A stretch of 11,203 bases of DNA from Mayfieldus profundus (GCA_038040325.1 JBBPIM010000053.1:1-11203), one strand, 5' to 3'; positions 1 through 6,745 are shown, counted from the first letter of the stretch. Numbers and translations are program-made. The notes: generated by a model not told the origin, from the letters alone.

Positions 1-1
1 C

Positions 2-613
2 GGATTCATCGGGCTGCTCGGCAACGACTTCTTCAACGGGCTGTTCGTCAAGGACGCGCCTCCTGCCCTGGAGACGATCGAGAACGTCCTCGTCGGCCCG
101 ATCATCGCCGTGCTCAGCTTCGTCTGCTCGATCGGCAACGTGCCACTTGCCGCGGTGCTCTGGTCGGGGGGCATCTCCTTCGCGGGCGTGATGGCATTCA
201 TCTTCGCCGACCTGATCGTGCTGCCGATCATCTCCGCCTACCGCAAGTACTACGGCTGGCAGTTCGCACTGCGCATCACGGCGCTGATGTTCGTGACGAT
301 GGTGATCGCCGCCCTGATCGTCGACGGCCTGTTCAGCGGCGCCGGACTGGTCCCCACCGACCGTCCCAGCCGCGACGAGATCTTCGGCTCTGTGGAGGCC
401 AACTACAAACTGTTCCTCAACATCGCCGGACTGGCCGTCTTCGCGGCGCTGTTCTGGCTCACCGTGCGGCGCGGCACCACCGACCCGGTCTGCGGGATGA
501 AGGTCGACCGCGACAAGGCGCTGCGAATGGACGTCGCCGGGAGCACCCACTACTTCTGTTCGGAGCACTGCCTGCACGCTTTCGAGTCGGACCCCGAGCG
601 CTACGTGTCCTAG
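2..613 (+). CDS. Permease (COG0701/ArsP-like) with C-terminal YHS domain, 5' truncated
   Basis: This is the last 203 codons of a gene that starts before the window; the frame is open from base 2 to the TAG at 611-613. The visible part is membrane protein: a segment around CSIGNVPLAAVLW, then hydrophobic stretches through the FADLIVLPII region and two more helices. This pattern is typical of the predicted permease family COG0701 (ArsP/YraQ-like), which carries a conserved Cys-containing motif before a Pro-Leu pair. After the last helix (VFAALFWLTV) comes a YHS domain of about 45 residues, with DPVCGM and YFCSEHC followed by a HAFESDPERY ending. YHS domains occur on metal-handling proteins such as P-type ATPases and are thought to bind metal through cysteines. 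A role in metal or metalloid export is inferred; the substrate cannot be read from the sequence. An internal GTG at 110 is not the true start, because the family sequence continues upstream of it. Confidence 0.85.
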   Translation, partial: GFIGLLGNDFFNGLFVKDAPPALETIENVLVGPIIAVLSFVCSIGNVPLAAVLWSGGISFAGVMAFIFADLIVLPIISAYRKYYGWQFALRITALMFVTMVIAALIVDGLFSGAGLVPTDRPSRDEIFGSVEANYKLFLNIAGLAVFAALFWLTVRRGTTDPVCGMKVDRDKALRMDVAGSTHYFCSEHCLHAFESDPERYVS

Positions 614-620
614 CCGCCTT

Positions 621-650
621 GCGCCGCGCGATATAGGATCGCGCCGCGCG
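621..650 (+). promoter_or_regulatory. Candidate promoter -10 region of the ABC operon, flanked by a 10-bp direct repeat
   Basis: GCGCCGCGCG occurs at 621-630 and again at 641-650, separated by the AT-rich decamer ATATAGGATC. TAGGAT (634-639) fits the TANNNT form of a -10 element and lies 10 bases before the GTG at 650. No Shine-Dalgarno sequence precedes that GTG, so a leaderless or near-leaderless transcript is possible. No -35 box is recognisable. The element is inferred from position and composition only. Confidence 0.35.
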
Positions 651-1846
651 TGGCCGGACCCGTTCAGCACGACGGGGGATCGAGCGGCGCGGCGAAAGCC
701 GCGGCCGTCCGCTACGACCACGTCACGAAGCGCTACCCCGGCCAGGAGGAGCCCGCGCTCACCGATCTCGACCTCGAGGTGCCGGCCGGAGAGATCTGCG
801 TGCTGGTCGGCCCCTCGGGCTGCGGCAAGACCACCGCGATGCGGATGGTCAATCGCACGGTCGAGATCACCGAGGGCGACATCTTTGTCGGGGACACCTC
901 GGTGCGCGAGCGCGAACCGGCGCGTCTGCGGCGCGAGACCGGCTATGTGATCCAGCAGGTCGGCCTGTTCCCACATCGCACCGTCGCCGATAACGTCGCC
1001 ACGGTCCCGCAGCTGCTGGGCTGGGATGCCAAGCGCACCGCGGCTCGCGTCGAGGAGCTGCTCGCCCTGGTCGGGCTCGAGCGCGAGCTGGCGGGCCGCT
1101 ACCCGGCGCAACTCTCCGGCGGACAGCAGCAGCGCGTCGGGGTGGCCCGCGCGCTTGCCGCAGACCCGCCGGTGATGCTGATGGACGAGCCGTTCGGGGC
1201 GATCGACCCGATCACGCGCGAGCGGCTGCAGAACGAGTTCCTTCGCCTGCAGGGCGAGATCCGCAAGACGATCCTCTTCGTCACCCACGACATCGACGAG
1301 GCGATCAAGATGGGCGACCGGGTGGCGGTGCTGAAGGCGGGCGGCCGCCTCGCCCAGTACGCGACCCCCGCCGAGCTGCTGATGGACCCGGCCGACGAGT
1401 TCGTGGAGGATTTCGTCGGGGCCGACCGGGCATTGAAGCGGCTGGCGCTGATGAGGGTCTCCGATATCGACCTCTGGAAGGCGCCGCTGGCCTTCGTCGG
1501 TCAGGCGACGTCGGAGGTGAGGGCGAAGCTGAACGGGGCCGAGGTCCCCCATGCCCTGCTGGTGGACTCCGACCGACGGCCGATCGGTTGGCTTTCGGAG
1601 CGCGACCTCTCCGCCGATGTCGTGCCCGAGCGGGCCGACAGCCCTCCCGACCCGGTGCTCGATCTCGACGACGTGATGCGCGATGCGCTCGCCGACCTCC
1701 TTCGGTCCGGCACCCAGTACGCACCGGTCACCGACGCCGAAGGCAGGATCGCCGGGGTGCTCTCGGTGGAGATCATCTCCGAGTTCCTCAACTCGCCTCG
1801 CGCGCTCAGCGAGGAGCACGCGGCGACGGAGCGGCCCCATGACTGA
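650..1846 (+). CDS. Osmoprotectant (glycine betaine/choline-type) ABC importer ATPase with tandem CBS domains
   Basis: This is a cytoplasmic ATPase that powers uptake of a quaternary amine such as betaine, choline or carnitine. In the 398-aa protein, Walker A is GPSGCGKTT at 54-62, the Q-loop follows VIQQ at about 100-103, the signature LSGGQQQR is at 155-162, Walker B VMLMDE at 175-180, and the switch His is in VTHD at 211-214. Residues from about 265 to 385 form two CBS repeats (a PHALLVDSDRRPIGWLSE segment, then YAPVTDAEGRIAGVLS). This layout is characteristic of OpuCA/ProV-type ATPases, where CBS domains sense ionic strength or a nucleotide ligand. The start is GTG at 650, with 37 bases after the previous stop. 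The last codons overlap the next gene in ATGACTGA, and the next three genes complete the importer. Family assignment is strong; the exact substrate is inferred. Confidence 0.93.
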   Translation: MAGPVQHDGGSSGAAKAAAVRYDHVTKRYPGQEEPALTDLDLEVPAGEICVLVGPSGCGKTTAMRMVNRTVEITEGDIFVGDTSVREREPARLRRETGYVIQQVGLFPHRTVADNVATVPQLLGWDAKRTAARVEELLALVGLERELAGRYPAQLSGGQQQRVGVARALAADPPVMLMDEPFGAIDPITRERLQNEFLRLQGEIRKTILFVTHDIDEAIKMGDRVAVLKAGGRLAQYATPAELLMDPADEFVEDFVGADRALKRLALMRVSDIDLWKAPLAFVGQATSEVRAKLNGAEVPHALLVDSDRRPIGWLSERDLSADVVPERADSPPDPVLDLDDVMRDALADLLRSGTQYAPVTDAEGRIAGVLSVEIISEFLNSPRALSEEHAATERPHD

Positions 1847-2549
1847 CGCTCCGCAGCTTGCCCAGGTCGTGATTCACGAGCGCACCGGCGAGAGCTGCAT
1901 CGCGCAGAACAAGGTGTTCTGCCCCGGCTGGGCAATCGACAACTTCGACCGCTACGTCGACCCGGCCCTTCAGCAGGTGGTTCTGGTCGTGGTCTCGGTA
2001 GCGCTCGGTTTCGCGATCGCCTTCGCGCTGGCGCTGCTCGCGCACCGGCGCCGCTGGCTGGTGCCGCCCTTGATCGGCGTCACCGGCGTGTTCTACACGA
2101 TCCCCAGCCTCGCATTCTTCTTCCTGCTGATCCCGATCAGCGGGCGTGGGCGCGATACCGCGATCATCGCCCTCACCGCATACACGCTGCAGATCATCTT
2201 CCGAAACATCATGGCCGGCCTGGCCAACGTGCCGCGCGAGGTCAAGGACGCGGGACGCGGGATGGGGCTAACCGAGCGCCAGCTGCTGTGGCGGGTGGAG
2301 CTGCCGCTCGCCCTTCCGGAGATCATCGCCGGCCTGCGGGTCGCCACCGTCTCCACCGTCGCGCTCGCCACCCTGGCCGCCTTTGCCGGTGGCGGCGGGC
2401 TCGGTGAAGAGATCCTCTCCAACATCGACTTCAAGACCGGGATCGTGATCGCCGGGGGCCTGGCAATCCTGATGGCCTTCGCCTTCGACGTGATCCTGAT
2501 CGGCATCCAGCGCCTTCTTACGCCGTGGCGCAGGGCGGTGCCGGCATGA
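1839..2549 (+). CDS. Osmoprotectant ABC importer permease, first subunit
   Basis: This 236-aa inner-membrane subunit is of the OpuCB/ProW (BPD_transp_1) type. Hydrophobic helices lie roughly at 46-66, 76-98, 106-122, 157-177 and 192-214. The cytoplasmic EAA loop that docks on the ATPase is visible at about 131-160 (REVKDAGRGMGLTERQLLWR then VELPLALPEI). A TIPSLAFFFLLIP helix is typical of this family. I chose the ATG at 1839 rather than the further upstream in-frame ATG at 1683, because translation upstream of 1839 reads through the CBS region of the ATPase gene and looks like shadow sequence. The chosen start overlaps the ATPase stop by 8 bases (ATGACTGA), which suggests translational coupling. 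The end overlaps the second permease by ATGA. The roughly 40-residue hydrophilic N-terminus contains two cysteines (C20 and C28). Confidence 0.92.
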   Translation: MTDAPQLAQVVIHERTGESCIAQNKVFCPGWAIDNFDRYVDPALQQVVLVVVSVALGFAIAFALALLAHRRRWLVPPLIGVTGVFYTIPSLAFFFLLIPISGRGRDTAIIALTAYTLQIIFRNIMAGLANVPREVKDAGRGMGLTERQLLWRVELPLALPEIIAGLRVATVSTVALATLAAFAGGGGLGEEILSNIDFKTGIVIAGGLAILMAFAFDVILIGIQRLLTPWRRAVPA

Positions 2550-3277
2550 GCGCCGCTCCGCATCTGCCGCTCGCCGGCCTCGAGATCTTCGGCCAGGCGA
2601 TCGAGTTCATCTTCAACGGGCAGGAGGCACCGACGGTCTCCGGCAAGGTCGGGGGGCTCGACCAGGTGCTCGACCTGACAGCCCGGCACCTCGAGGTCAC
2701 CGCGCTGGCGATGGGGCTGGCGCTGATCGTGGCCCTGCCGGCCGGCCTGGTCCTGGGCCACTACGGACGCGGCGAGCTGGTTGCGGTTGCGGCCGGAAAC
2801 GCCGGCCGCGCCCTTCCCGAGCTGGCGATCATCGCCTTCATGGCGGCCGCGATCGGCGTCGGGCTGCTCAACGTGACGATCGCGCTGGCGGTCCTTGCCG
2901 TGCCACCGATCCTCACCAACACCTTCGTCGCCGTGCGACAGGTGGACCGCGGCGCGGTCGATGCGGCGCGCGGGATGGGGATGACAGCCCGCGAGGTGAT
3001 CACCCGTGTCGAGCTCCCGCTCGCCGTGCCGACAATCATGAGCGGGGTCCGCACCTCGACCATCAACGTCGTCGCCACTGCCACAATCGCACCGCTGGCC
3101 GGGGTGCTGACCCTCGGCGATTTCATCCTGGCGCGCAACGTCTACGGCGACGACGGGGTGCTGGCAGGAGCGATGCTGGTGGCGCTGCTGGCACTGACGC
3201 TGGAGCTCGCGCTGGCCGGCCTGCAGCGGCTGCTGACCTCACCCGGGCTGCGCGACGCGACCACGGCGACCGCATGA
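2546..3277 (+). CDS. Osmoprotectant ABC importer permease, second subunit
   Basis: This 243-aa permease is the partner of the preceding subunit, giving a heterodimeric channel as in OpuC systems with two different permease genes. Helices are seen at roughly 51-71, 89-108, 110-130, 160-185 and 202-226. The EAA loop is at about 134-160 (GAVDAARGMGMTAREV then VELPLAVP) and closely resembles that of the first permease, as expected for paralogues. A GRALPELAIIAFM segment matches the family's second helix region. The ATG at 2546 overlaps the upstream TGA as ATGA, so it is preferred over an upstream in-frame GTG at 2525. A 43-base gap follows before the binding-protein gene, with no visible terminator. 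Confidence 0.92.
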   Translation: MSAAPHLPLAGLEIFGQAIEFIFNGQEAPTVSGKVGGLDQVLDLTARHLEVTALAMGLALIVALPAGLVLGHYGRGELVAVAAGNAGRALPELAIIAFMAAAIGVGLLNVTIALAVLAVPPILTNTFVAVRQVDRGAVDAARGMGMTAREVITRVELPLAVPTIMSGVRTSTINVVATATIAPLAGVLTLGDFILARNVYGDDGVLAGAMLVALLALTLELALAGLQRLLTSPGLRDATTATA

Positions 3278-3320
3278 TCGACTTCAACGCAATGTCATAC
3301 GACCAAGGAGGAATCCCGTC

Positions 3321-4295
3321 ATGAGCACCAAGGCGCGCACGCGCGCCCTGATCGCAATGCTCTTCGCGCTCGTCCTCGCGCTCGGCCTGGCTGCCTGCGG
3401 CGACGACGGGGGCGACACCACTGGAGGGGGGGGCGGCAAGGCAATCGTCTCCAACCCCGACAACGGTAAGGTCACGCTGACGATCGGCTCGAAGAACTTC
3501 ACCGAGCAGCTCGTTCTCGGCGAGATCTACGCGAAGGGTCTGGAGGCGGCCGGGTACAAGGTCAAGACCGACCTCAACCTCGGCTCCGAGGTGATCGCCC
3601 TGAAGGCGCTCCAGGCCGGCGAGGTCTCGGGCTATCCCGAGTACACGAGCACGGCGCTGACGTCGTTCTTCAAGGCGGCGCCCGAGGACGTTCCCAGCGA
3701 CCCGCAGGAGGCCTACCAGCAGTCGAAGGCGGAGTTCGAGAAGGAGGGCCTGACCGCATTCCCGCCGACGCCGTTCGCGAGCGCCAACGCGGTGGGCACG
3801 CTGCGTACGACCGCGGAGGAGCTCGGCTTGGAGAAGGTCTCCGACCTCGAGGGCCAGTCACAGGACCTGACTCTGTACGGGTCGCCCGAGTGCCGCCAGC
3901 GGGTCGACTGCCTGGTCGGACTCGAGGACGGCTACGGGCTGCAGTTCAAGTCGTTCACGCCCGTGGACATCGGCCTGCGCTACGAGGTGCTCGACAAGGG
4001 CCAGGCCGACCTGTCGATCCTGTTCACCACCGACGCCCAGCTCTCCGCCGAGGCGGACAAGTACGTGATCCTCGAGGACGACAAGAAGGTATTCCCCGCG
4101 GGGAACGTCATCTTCGTCACCGACCAGAAGGTCGTCGACGAAGCCGGTCCGGATTACGAGAAGACGATCACCCAGGTGCAGAGCGGGCTCACCGAGCAGG
4201 TGATGCAGGAGCTCGACGCGCGGGTCGACATCGACCGGCAGGAGCCGGCCGCCGTCGCCACGCAGTACCTGAAGGAGTCCGGCTACATCGACTAG
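3321..4295 (+). CDS. Osmoprotectant ABC importer substrate-binding lipoprotein
   Basis: This extracytoplasmic lipid-anchored binding protein (324 aa) feeds the importer. The N-terminus has basic residues, a hydrophobic stretch (11-22) and a lipobox LAAC ending at Cys26, followed by a Gly/Asp-rich flexible linker to about residue 40. The mature domain starts with TIGSKNFTEQLVLGEIY (54-70) and continues with YPEYTSTAL (105-113), both hallmarks of the OpuAC/QAT-type binding proteins for betaine, choline or related compounds. Further family features are DIGLRYEVLDKGQADL and FPAGNVIFVTDQ. Cys191 and Cys197 lie close together and could form a disulfide outside the membrane. The ATG is well supported by AAGGAGG at 3305-3311, nine bases upstream, the strongest ribosome binding site in the operon and consistent with binding protein being made in excess. 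A strong hairpin follows the stop. Confidence 0.93.
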   Translation: MSTKARTRALIAMLFALVLALGLAACGDDGGDTTGGGGGKAIVSNPDNGKVTLTIGSKNFTEQLVLGEIYAKGLEAAGYKVKTDLNLGSEVIALKALQAGEVSGYPEYTSTALTSFFKAAPEDVPSDPQEAYQQSKAEFEKEGLTAFPPTPFASANAVGTLRTTAEELGLEKVSDLEGQSQDLTLYGSPECRQRVDCLVGLEDGYGLQFKSFTPVDIGLRYEVLDKGQADLSILFTTDAQLSAEADKYVILEDDKKVFPAGNVIFVTDQKVVDEAGPDYEKTITQVQSGLTEQVMQELDARVDIDRQEPAAVATQYLKESGYID

Positions 4296-4316
4296 CCGCA
4301 AGAGAAGAGCGATCGA

Positions 4317-4346
4317 AACGGGCCGGGGCCATTGCCCCGGCCCGTT
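4317..4346 (+). terminator. Strong hairpin terminator of the osmoprotectant importer operon
   Basis: AACGGGCCGGGGC (4317-4329) pairs perfectly with GCCCCGGCCCGTT (4334-4346) around a 4-base loop, starting 22 bases after the binding-protein stop. The stem has 13 uninterrupted base pairs. The tail (CGTTTG) is only weakly T-rich, as is common in high-GC genomes. Because it is symmetrical it could also stop minus-strand transcription coming from 4555. Confidence 0.82.
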
Positions 4347-4385
4347 CGTTTGAGCGCACTGCCACAAGTCCGGCGTGGGCGCCGC

Positions 4386-4542
4386 ACGCCTGTTTAGGCG
4401 TTCCGGAGCCGGGGTAGTTGCTCCCTGGTGCCGGATGGATCCGGGCGCCTAGACTGCCGGTTGTCCCGCCGGGAAGCTGGGTTGTCTCCCCCCGTGCCCG
4501 GCGCCCGGCGGGCGCAACCGGCAGGAGCCTTGGTGCGTAGGC
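4386..4542. other. Run of stable stem-loops in the convergent gap; possible structured RNA or terminator cluster
   Basis: Between the operon terminator and the end of the minus-strand 99-aa gene there is no credible coding sequence, but four consecutive inverted repeats are visible. They are ACGCCT-GTTT-AGGCGT (4386-4401); GGAGC (4405-4409) with GCTCC (4420-4424); GGTGCCGGAT (4427-4436) with ATCCGGGCGCC (4439-4449, one bulge and one G-T pair); and a long arm in which TGCCGGTTG (4455-4463) pairs with CAACCGGCA (4515-4523) and CCCGCCGGG (4465-4473) pairs with CCCGGCGGG (4504-4512). The long arm has 18 pairs interrupted only by a 1x2 internal loop, and its apical region contains six consecutive C. 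GCCTA (4447-4451) can also pair with TAGGC (4538-4542) to enclose it. No T-run follows on either strand. I do not recognise a known riboswitch or RNA family. Confidence 0.45.
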
Positions 4543-4554
4543 AGGATGCCGAGT

Positions 4555-4854
4555 TCAGCGCTCGCCGAGTCCGCCGGCGACAGCGGCCGCCGCGGCCAGA
4601 ATCAAGCGCCGGGCCCAGGCCCGCCGCTCACCGCTATAGCTCCGTCGACTAGGGGCCTGACCAAAACCCTCGAAGATCAATGGGTCCAGGGCGGTCTCCT
4701 CGTCGTAGGTTGCCGGCTCGTCCGCCGCGTCCGCCACGTAGACGAGCAGCGGGTAGCTGGCGCCGACCTCGTCGAGCACTCCGTAGAGGCTGGCCAGCTC
4801 GGCGTCCTCCTGCGGGTCCGCGGGGGCGGCCTGAGCCTGTGCAGCTGTTTCCAT
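4555..4854 (-). CDS. Hypothetical 99-aa acidic protein
   Basis: I do not recognise this protein. It begins METAAQAQAAP, has an acidic, Ala-rich N-terminal half (PQEDAELASLYGVLDEVGAS), a hydrophobic YPLLVYVADAADE segment that resembles a beta strand followed by an acidic turn, then a mixed region, and ends with a basic, Ala-rich helix (RRAWARRLILAAAAAVAG) that could associate with the membrane. The coding call rests on a very good ribosome binding site: AGAGGAGGT lies just upstream of the ATG on the minus strand (4860-4868), six bases from the start. The composition is also natural-looking. It stands alone, downstream of the MFS gene on the same strand with 111 bases between them, and ends facing the structured convergent gap. 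Two overlapping frames on this stretch look like shadows. Confidence 0.68.
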   Translation of the reverse strand: METAAQAQAAPADPQEDAELASLYGVLDEVGASYPLLVYVADAADEPATYDEETALDPLIFEGFGQAPSRRSYSGERRAWARRLILAAAAAVAGGLGER

Positions 4855-4923
4855 CTTCTACCTCCTCTGCCGTTTCGCCCTGTCACTTCGACTTCGCGGC
4901 GAGGCTAGGGCGGTGAGCTCAAA

Positions 4924-4940
4924 CCGAAGTAAGGATTCGG
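4924..4940 (-). terminator. Small hairpin after the MFS gene, weak terminator candidate
   Basis: CCGAA (4924-4928) and TTCGG (4936-4940) form a 5-bp stem with a 7-base loop. On the minus strand it is followed by TTTGAG, 26 bases past the MFS stop codon and before the 99-aa gene. The stem is short, so termination would be weak. It may equally be part of a leader or operator for the 99-aa gene. Confidence 0.3.
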
Positions 4941-4965
4941 TGACCCGGGGGTAAATCTTTGGCCG

Positions 4966-6231
4966 TCAGGCAACCAGGTGCTCTTCGAGTTCCGGATCGG
5001 CGACCAGACCCCGACCCGGCGTCCGCCGTTCGGCACGGGCCAGCGCGGTTCGAGCCGCCCAGGCGGCCGAGAGCCCGGAGACCCCGGCGAGCGCCAGTGC
5101 CACCCGCGGGTCAAAGGCCTCCGAGAGCCAGCCCGCGATTGGCCCCCCGATCGGGGTGGAGCCGAGGAAGACGATCGAGTAGAGCGCCATCACCCGCCCC
5201 CGCATCTCCGGCGCCACCTCGAGCTGAAGGTAGGAGTTGATGCTGGCCGCGAAGGTGACGGCGGCGGCACCGAGCAGGGCCAGCACCGGCAGCGCCAGCG
5301 CCAGCGTCGGCGCGCCGGCGGCCAGCAAGGAAAGCACTCCGAAGGCAAGTGCCGAGGCCGCGATCAGCGGCGGGCCGGTACGGCCCCGGGCCCCGGTGAC
5401 CAGAGCCCCCACCACCGAGCCGGCCCCCATCGCCGAGACCAGAGCGGCGTAGGTCGCGGCGCCGCCGTCGAAGCTGAACCGCGCCAGCAGCGGCAGCACC
5501 GTTTGGAAGTTGTAGCCGAGGGTGCCGACCAGGGCCATCAGCGCCAACGGGACGCCCAGCCGCGGGGTGCGGGCCACATAGCGCAGCGCCGATCTCACTG
5601 CCCCGGGCTCCCGCCCGGCGGGAGGCGCGCTCCGCAGCGCCTCGGGCTCCATCCGCCAAAGGGCCGCGATCATCACCGCGAAGGTGCCGGCGTTGATCGC
5701 GAAGCAGGGCTCGACCCCGACGGTGGCGATAAGCACCCCCGCCAGGGCAGGGCCGACGATCCGCGCCGAGTGCACCAGCACACTGTTGAGGCTGACCGCG
5801 TTGACCACGCGGCCCGCTCCGACCATCTCGATCACGAAGCTCTGCCGGGTCGGGTTGTCCACCGCGTTGATGGCTCCCCTGGCGAACACGAGCGCATAGA
5901 CGGCGGGCGCGGTGACCGCATCCGCGAGGCTGAGCGCAAATAGAGCCAGCGCCGGCAGCGCCATCAACGCTTGCGTAGCCATCAGCAGGCGACGCTTTCG
6001 CAACCGGTCGGCCAGCAGGCCGCCCCAGGCGCCGAACAGCAGAATCGGGAGGAACTGCAGGGCCGTCGTCAAGCCCACAGCCACGCCGCTGCCCGTCAGG
6101 GTGAGGACGAGCCAGACCTCGGCAACCGTCTGCATCCAGGTGCCGGACAGTGAGACGAGCTGGCCCGCGAAGTAGCGCCGGTAGTTGGGGATTTGGAGCG
6201 AGTCGAAGGAGCGGCGCAGTGCAGCCGTCAC
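4966..6231 (-). CDS. MFS efflux transporter (MFS_3/EntS-like)
   Basis: This 421-aa integral membrane protein is of the major facilitator superfamily, the branch of predicted exporters that includes EntS-type and drug/secretion transporters. The start sequence (SFDSLQIPNYRRYFAGQLVS) is typical of that branch. Motif A appears in the loop between helices 2 and 3 as GGLLADRLRKRRLLM, and DNPTRQSFVIEMVG is another characteristic family segment. About 12 hydrophobic helices can be counted, with a central hydrophilic loop near residues 190-220 (PPAGREPGAVRSALRYVART). The start is a GTG whose bases overlap the TGA of the upstream MarR gene (GTGA), so the two are translationally coupled. A proton-driven exporter controlled by a MarR repressor commonly exports a toxic small molecule, but its substrate is not indicated. 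Confidence 0.93.
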   Translation of the reverse strand: MTAALRRSFDSLQIPNYRRYFAGQLVSLSGTWMQTVAEVWLVLTLTGSGVAVGLTTALQFLPILLFGAWGGLLADRLRKRRLLMATQALMALPALALFALSLADAVTAPAVYALVFARGAINAVDNPTRQSFVIEMVGAGRVVNAVSLNSVLVHSARIVGPALAGVLIATVGVEPCFAINAGTFAVMIAALWRMEPEALRSAPPAGREPGAVRSALRYVARTPRLGVPLALMALVGTLGYNFQTVLPLLARFSFDGGAATYAALVSAMGAGSVVGALVTGARGRTGPPLIAASALAFGVLSLLAAGAPTLALALPVLALLGAAAVTFAASINSYLQLEVAPEMRGRVMALYSIVFLGSTPIGGPIAGWLSEAFDPRVALALAGVSGLSAAWAARTALARAERRTPGRGLVADPELEEHLVA

Positions 6232-6695
6232 ACGCGCCCCTCCCCGCCGCCCCCGCGCTCACTCTCGAGCATCCCCTCGAGGATCTCGGCCGCACGCTGC
6301 AGCGCCGCGATCTCCGCGGGGTCGAGGTCGCGCATGCGGCGGGCAAGGTAGGCGTTCTTGCGCTTGCGCAGCCGCCGCAGCCGCTCGCGTCCTTCGGCGG
6401 TGACGCTGATCAGCGCGCTGCGCCCGTCCTCGGGGTCGGGGGTCCGCTCGACCAGCCCCGCATCCGCGAGGCTGCGCAGGATGCGGGTGGCGGTCGGGCG
6501 CTTGACGCGCTCGTGGTCGGCCAGCTCGCTGGGGGTGAGCGGACCGTGTCGCTCGACGGTCGCCAGTGCCGCGACCGTGGTCGGGCCCAGCTCCACTCCC
6601 GCCTCCTGGCGCAGGCGCCGCGCGGTACGGGCGATCGCCATCCGCAGCCGGGATGCGGTGTCGGTCAATGCACTGTCCGTTTCGACGTTCGCCAT
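6228..6695 (-). CDS. MarR-family transcriptional regulator
   Basis: This 155-aa winged-helix repressor is likely a homodimer that releases DNA when it binds a small phenolic or drug-like ligand. The helix-turn-helix is at about 54-78 (LTPSELADHERVKRPTATRI, then LRSLADAG), and the wing carries the family pattern DPEDGRSALISVT (87-99). N- and C-terminal helices (TASRLRMAIARTARRLRQ, and the 120-150 region) would form the dimer interface. The Gly-rich C-terminal tail GGGGEG is dispensable-looking. The ATG at 6695 lies 1 base from a 36-bp dyad that also covers the predicted -10 box, which implies autorepression of the marR-MFS operon. The stop overlaps the GTG of the MFS gene. Confidence 0.94.
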   Translation of the reverse strand: MANVETDSALTDTASRLRMAIARTARRLRQEAGVELGPTTVAALATVERHGPLTPSELADHERVKRPTATRILRSLADAGLVERTPDPEDGRSALISVTAEGRERLRRLRKRKNAYLARRMRDLDPAEIAALQRAAEILEGMLESERGGGGEGRV

Positions 6696-6696
6696 A

Positions 6697-6732
6697 GATA
6701 GTTCTTCCTGCTAATTAGCATAGCGAACTGTC
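6697..6732. promoter_or_regulatory. 36-bp three-part dyad operator for the MarR regulator
   Basis: A perfect 12-bp palindrome TGCTAATTAGCA (6709-6720) is flanked at equal distance by GATAGTTC (6697-6704) and GAACTGTC (6725-6732), which are inverted copies differing at one position. All pairs are symmetric about the same point (between 6714 and 6715). MarR proteins bind palindromes of this kind over their own promoters. Assignment to this regulator is inferred from position immediately upstream of its start codon. Confidence 0.75.
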
Positions 6733-6745
6733 CTGCTGCAGGCAA
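6717..6745 (-). promoter_or_regulatory. Predicted sigma70-type promoter of the marR-MFS operon
   Basis: On the minus strand TTGCCT (6745-6740) is a -35 candidate and TATGCT (6722-6717) a -10 candidate, with an exact 17-base spacer. Transcription would begin near 6710, giving a leader of about 15 bases before the ATG at 6695. The -10 box overlaps the central palindrome and the spacer covers one outer half-site, so bound repressor would block polymerase. Confidence 0.6.

Noticed and set aside
1683..1838. Longer N-terminus of the first permease from the ATG at 1683
   Set aside because: The extra 52 residues are out-of-frame translation of the ATPase CBS region and are Ser/Arg/Pro-rich. The ATG at 1839 overlaps the upstream stop as expected for the operon.
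4427..4550. Cobalamin or other known riboswitch in the structured gap
   Set aside because: The GCCGGGAAGCTGGG segment loosely recalls a cobalamin riboswitch core, but the B12 box is absent and no plus-strand gene follows that it could control.
5111..6346. A 411-codon minus-strand frame overlapping the MFS gene in another frame
   Set aside because: It has no membrane pattern or motif, while the alternative frame is a clear MFS transporter. It is a frame shadow.
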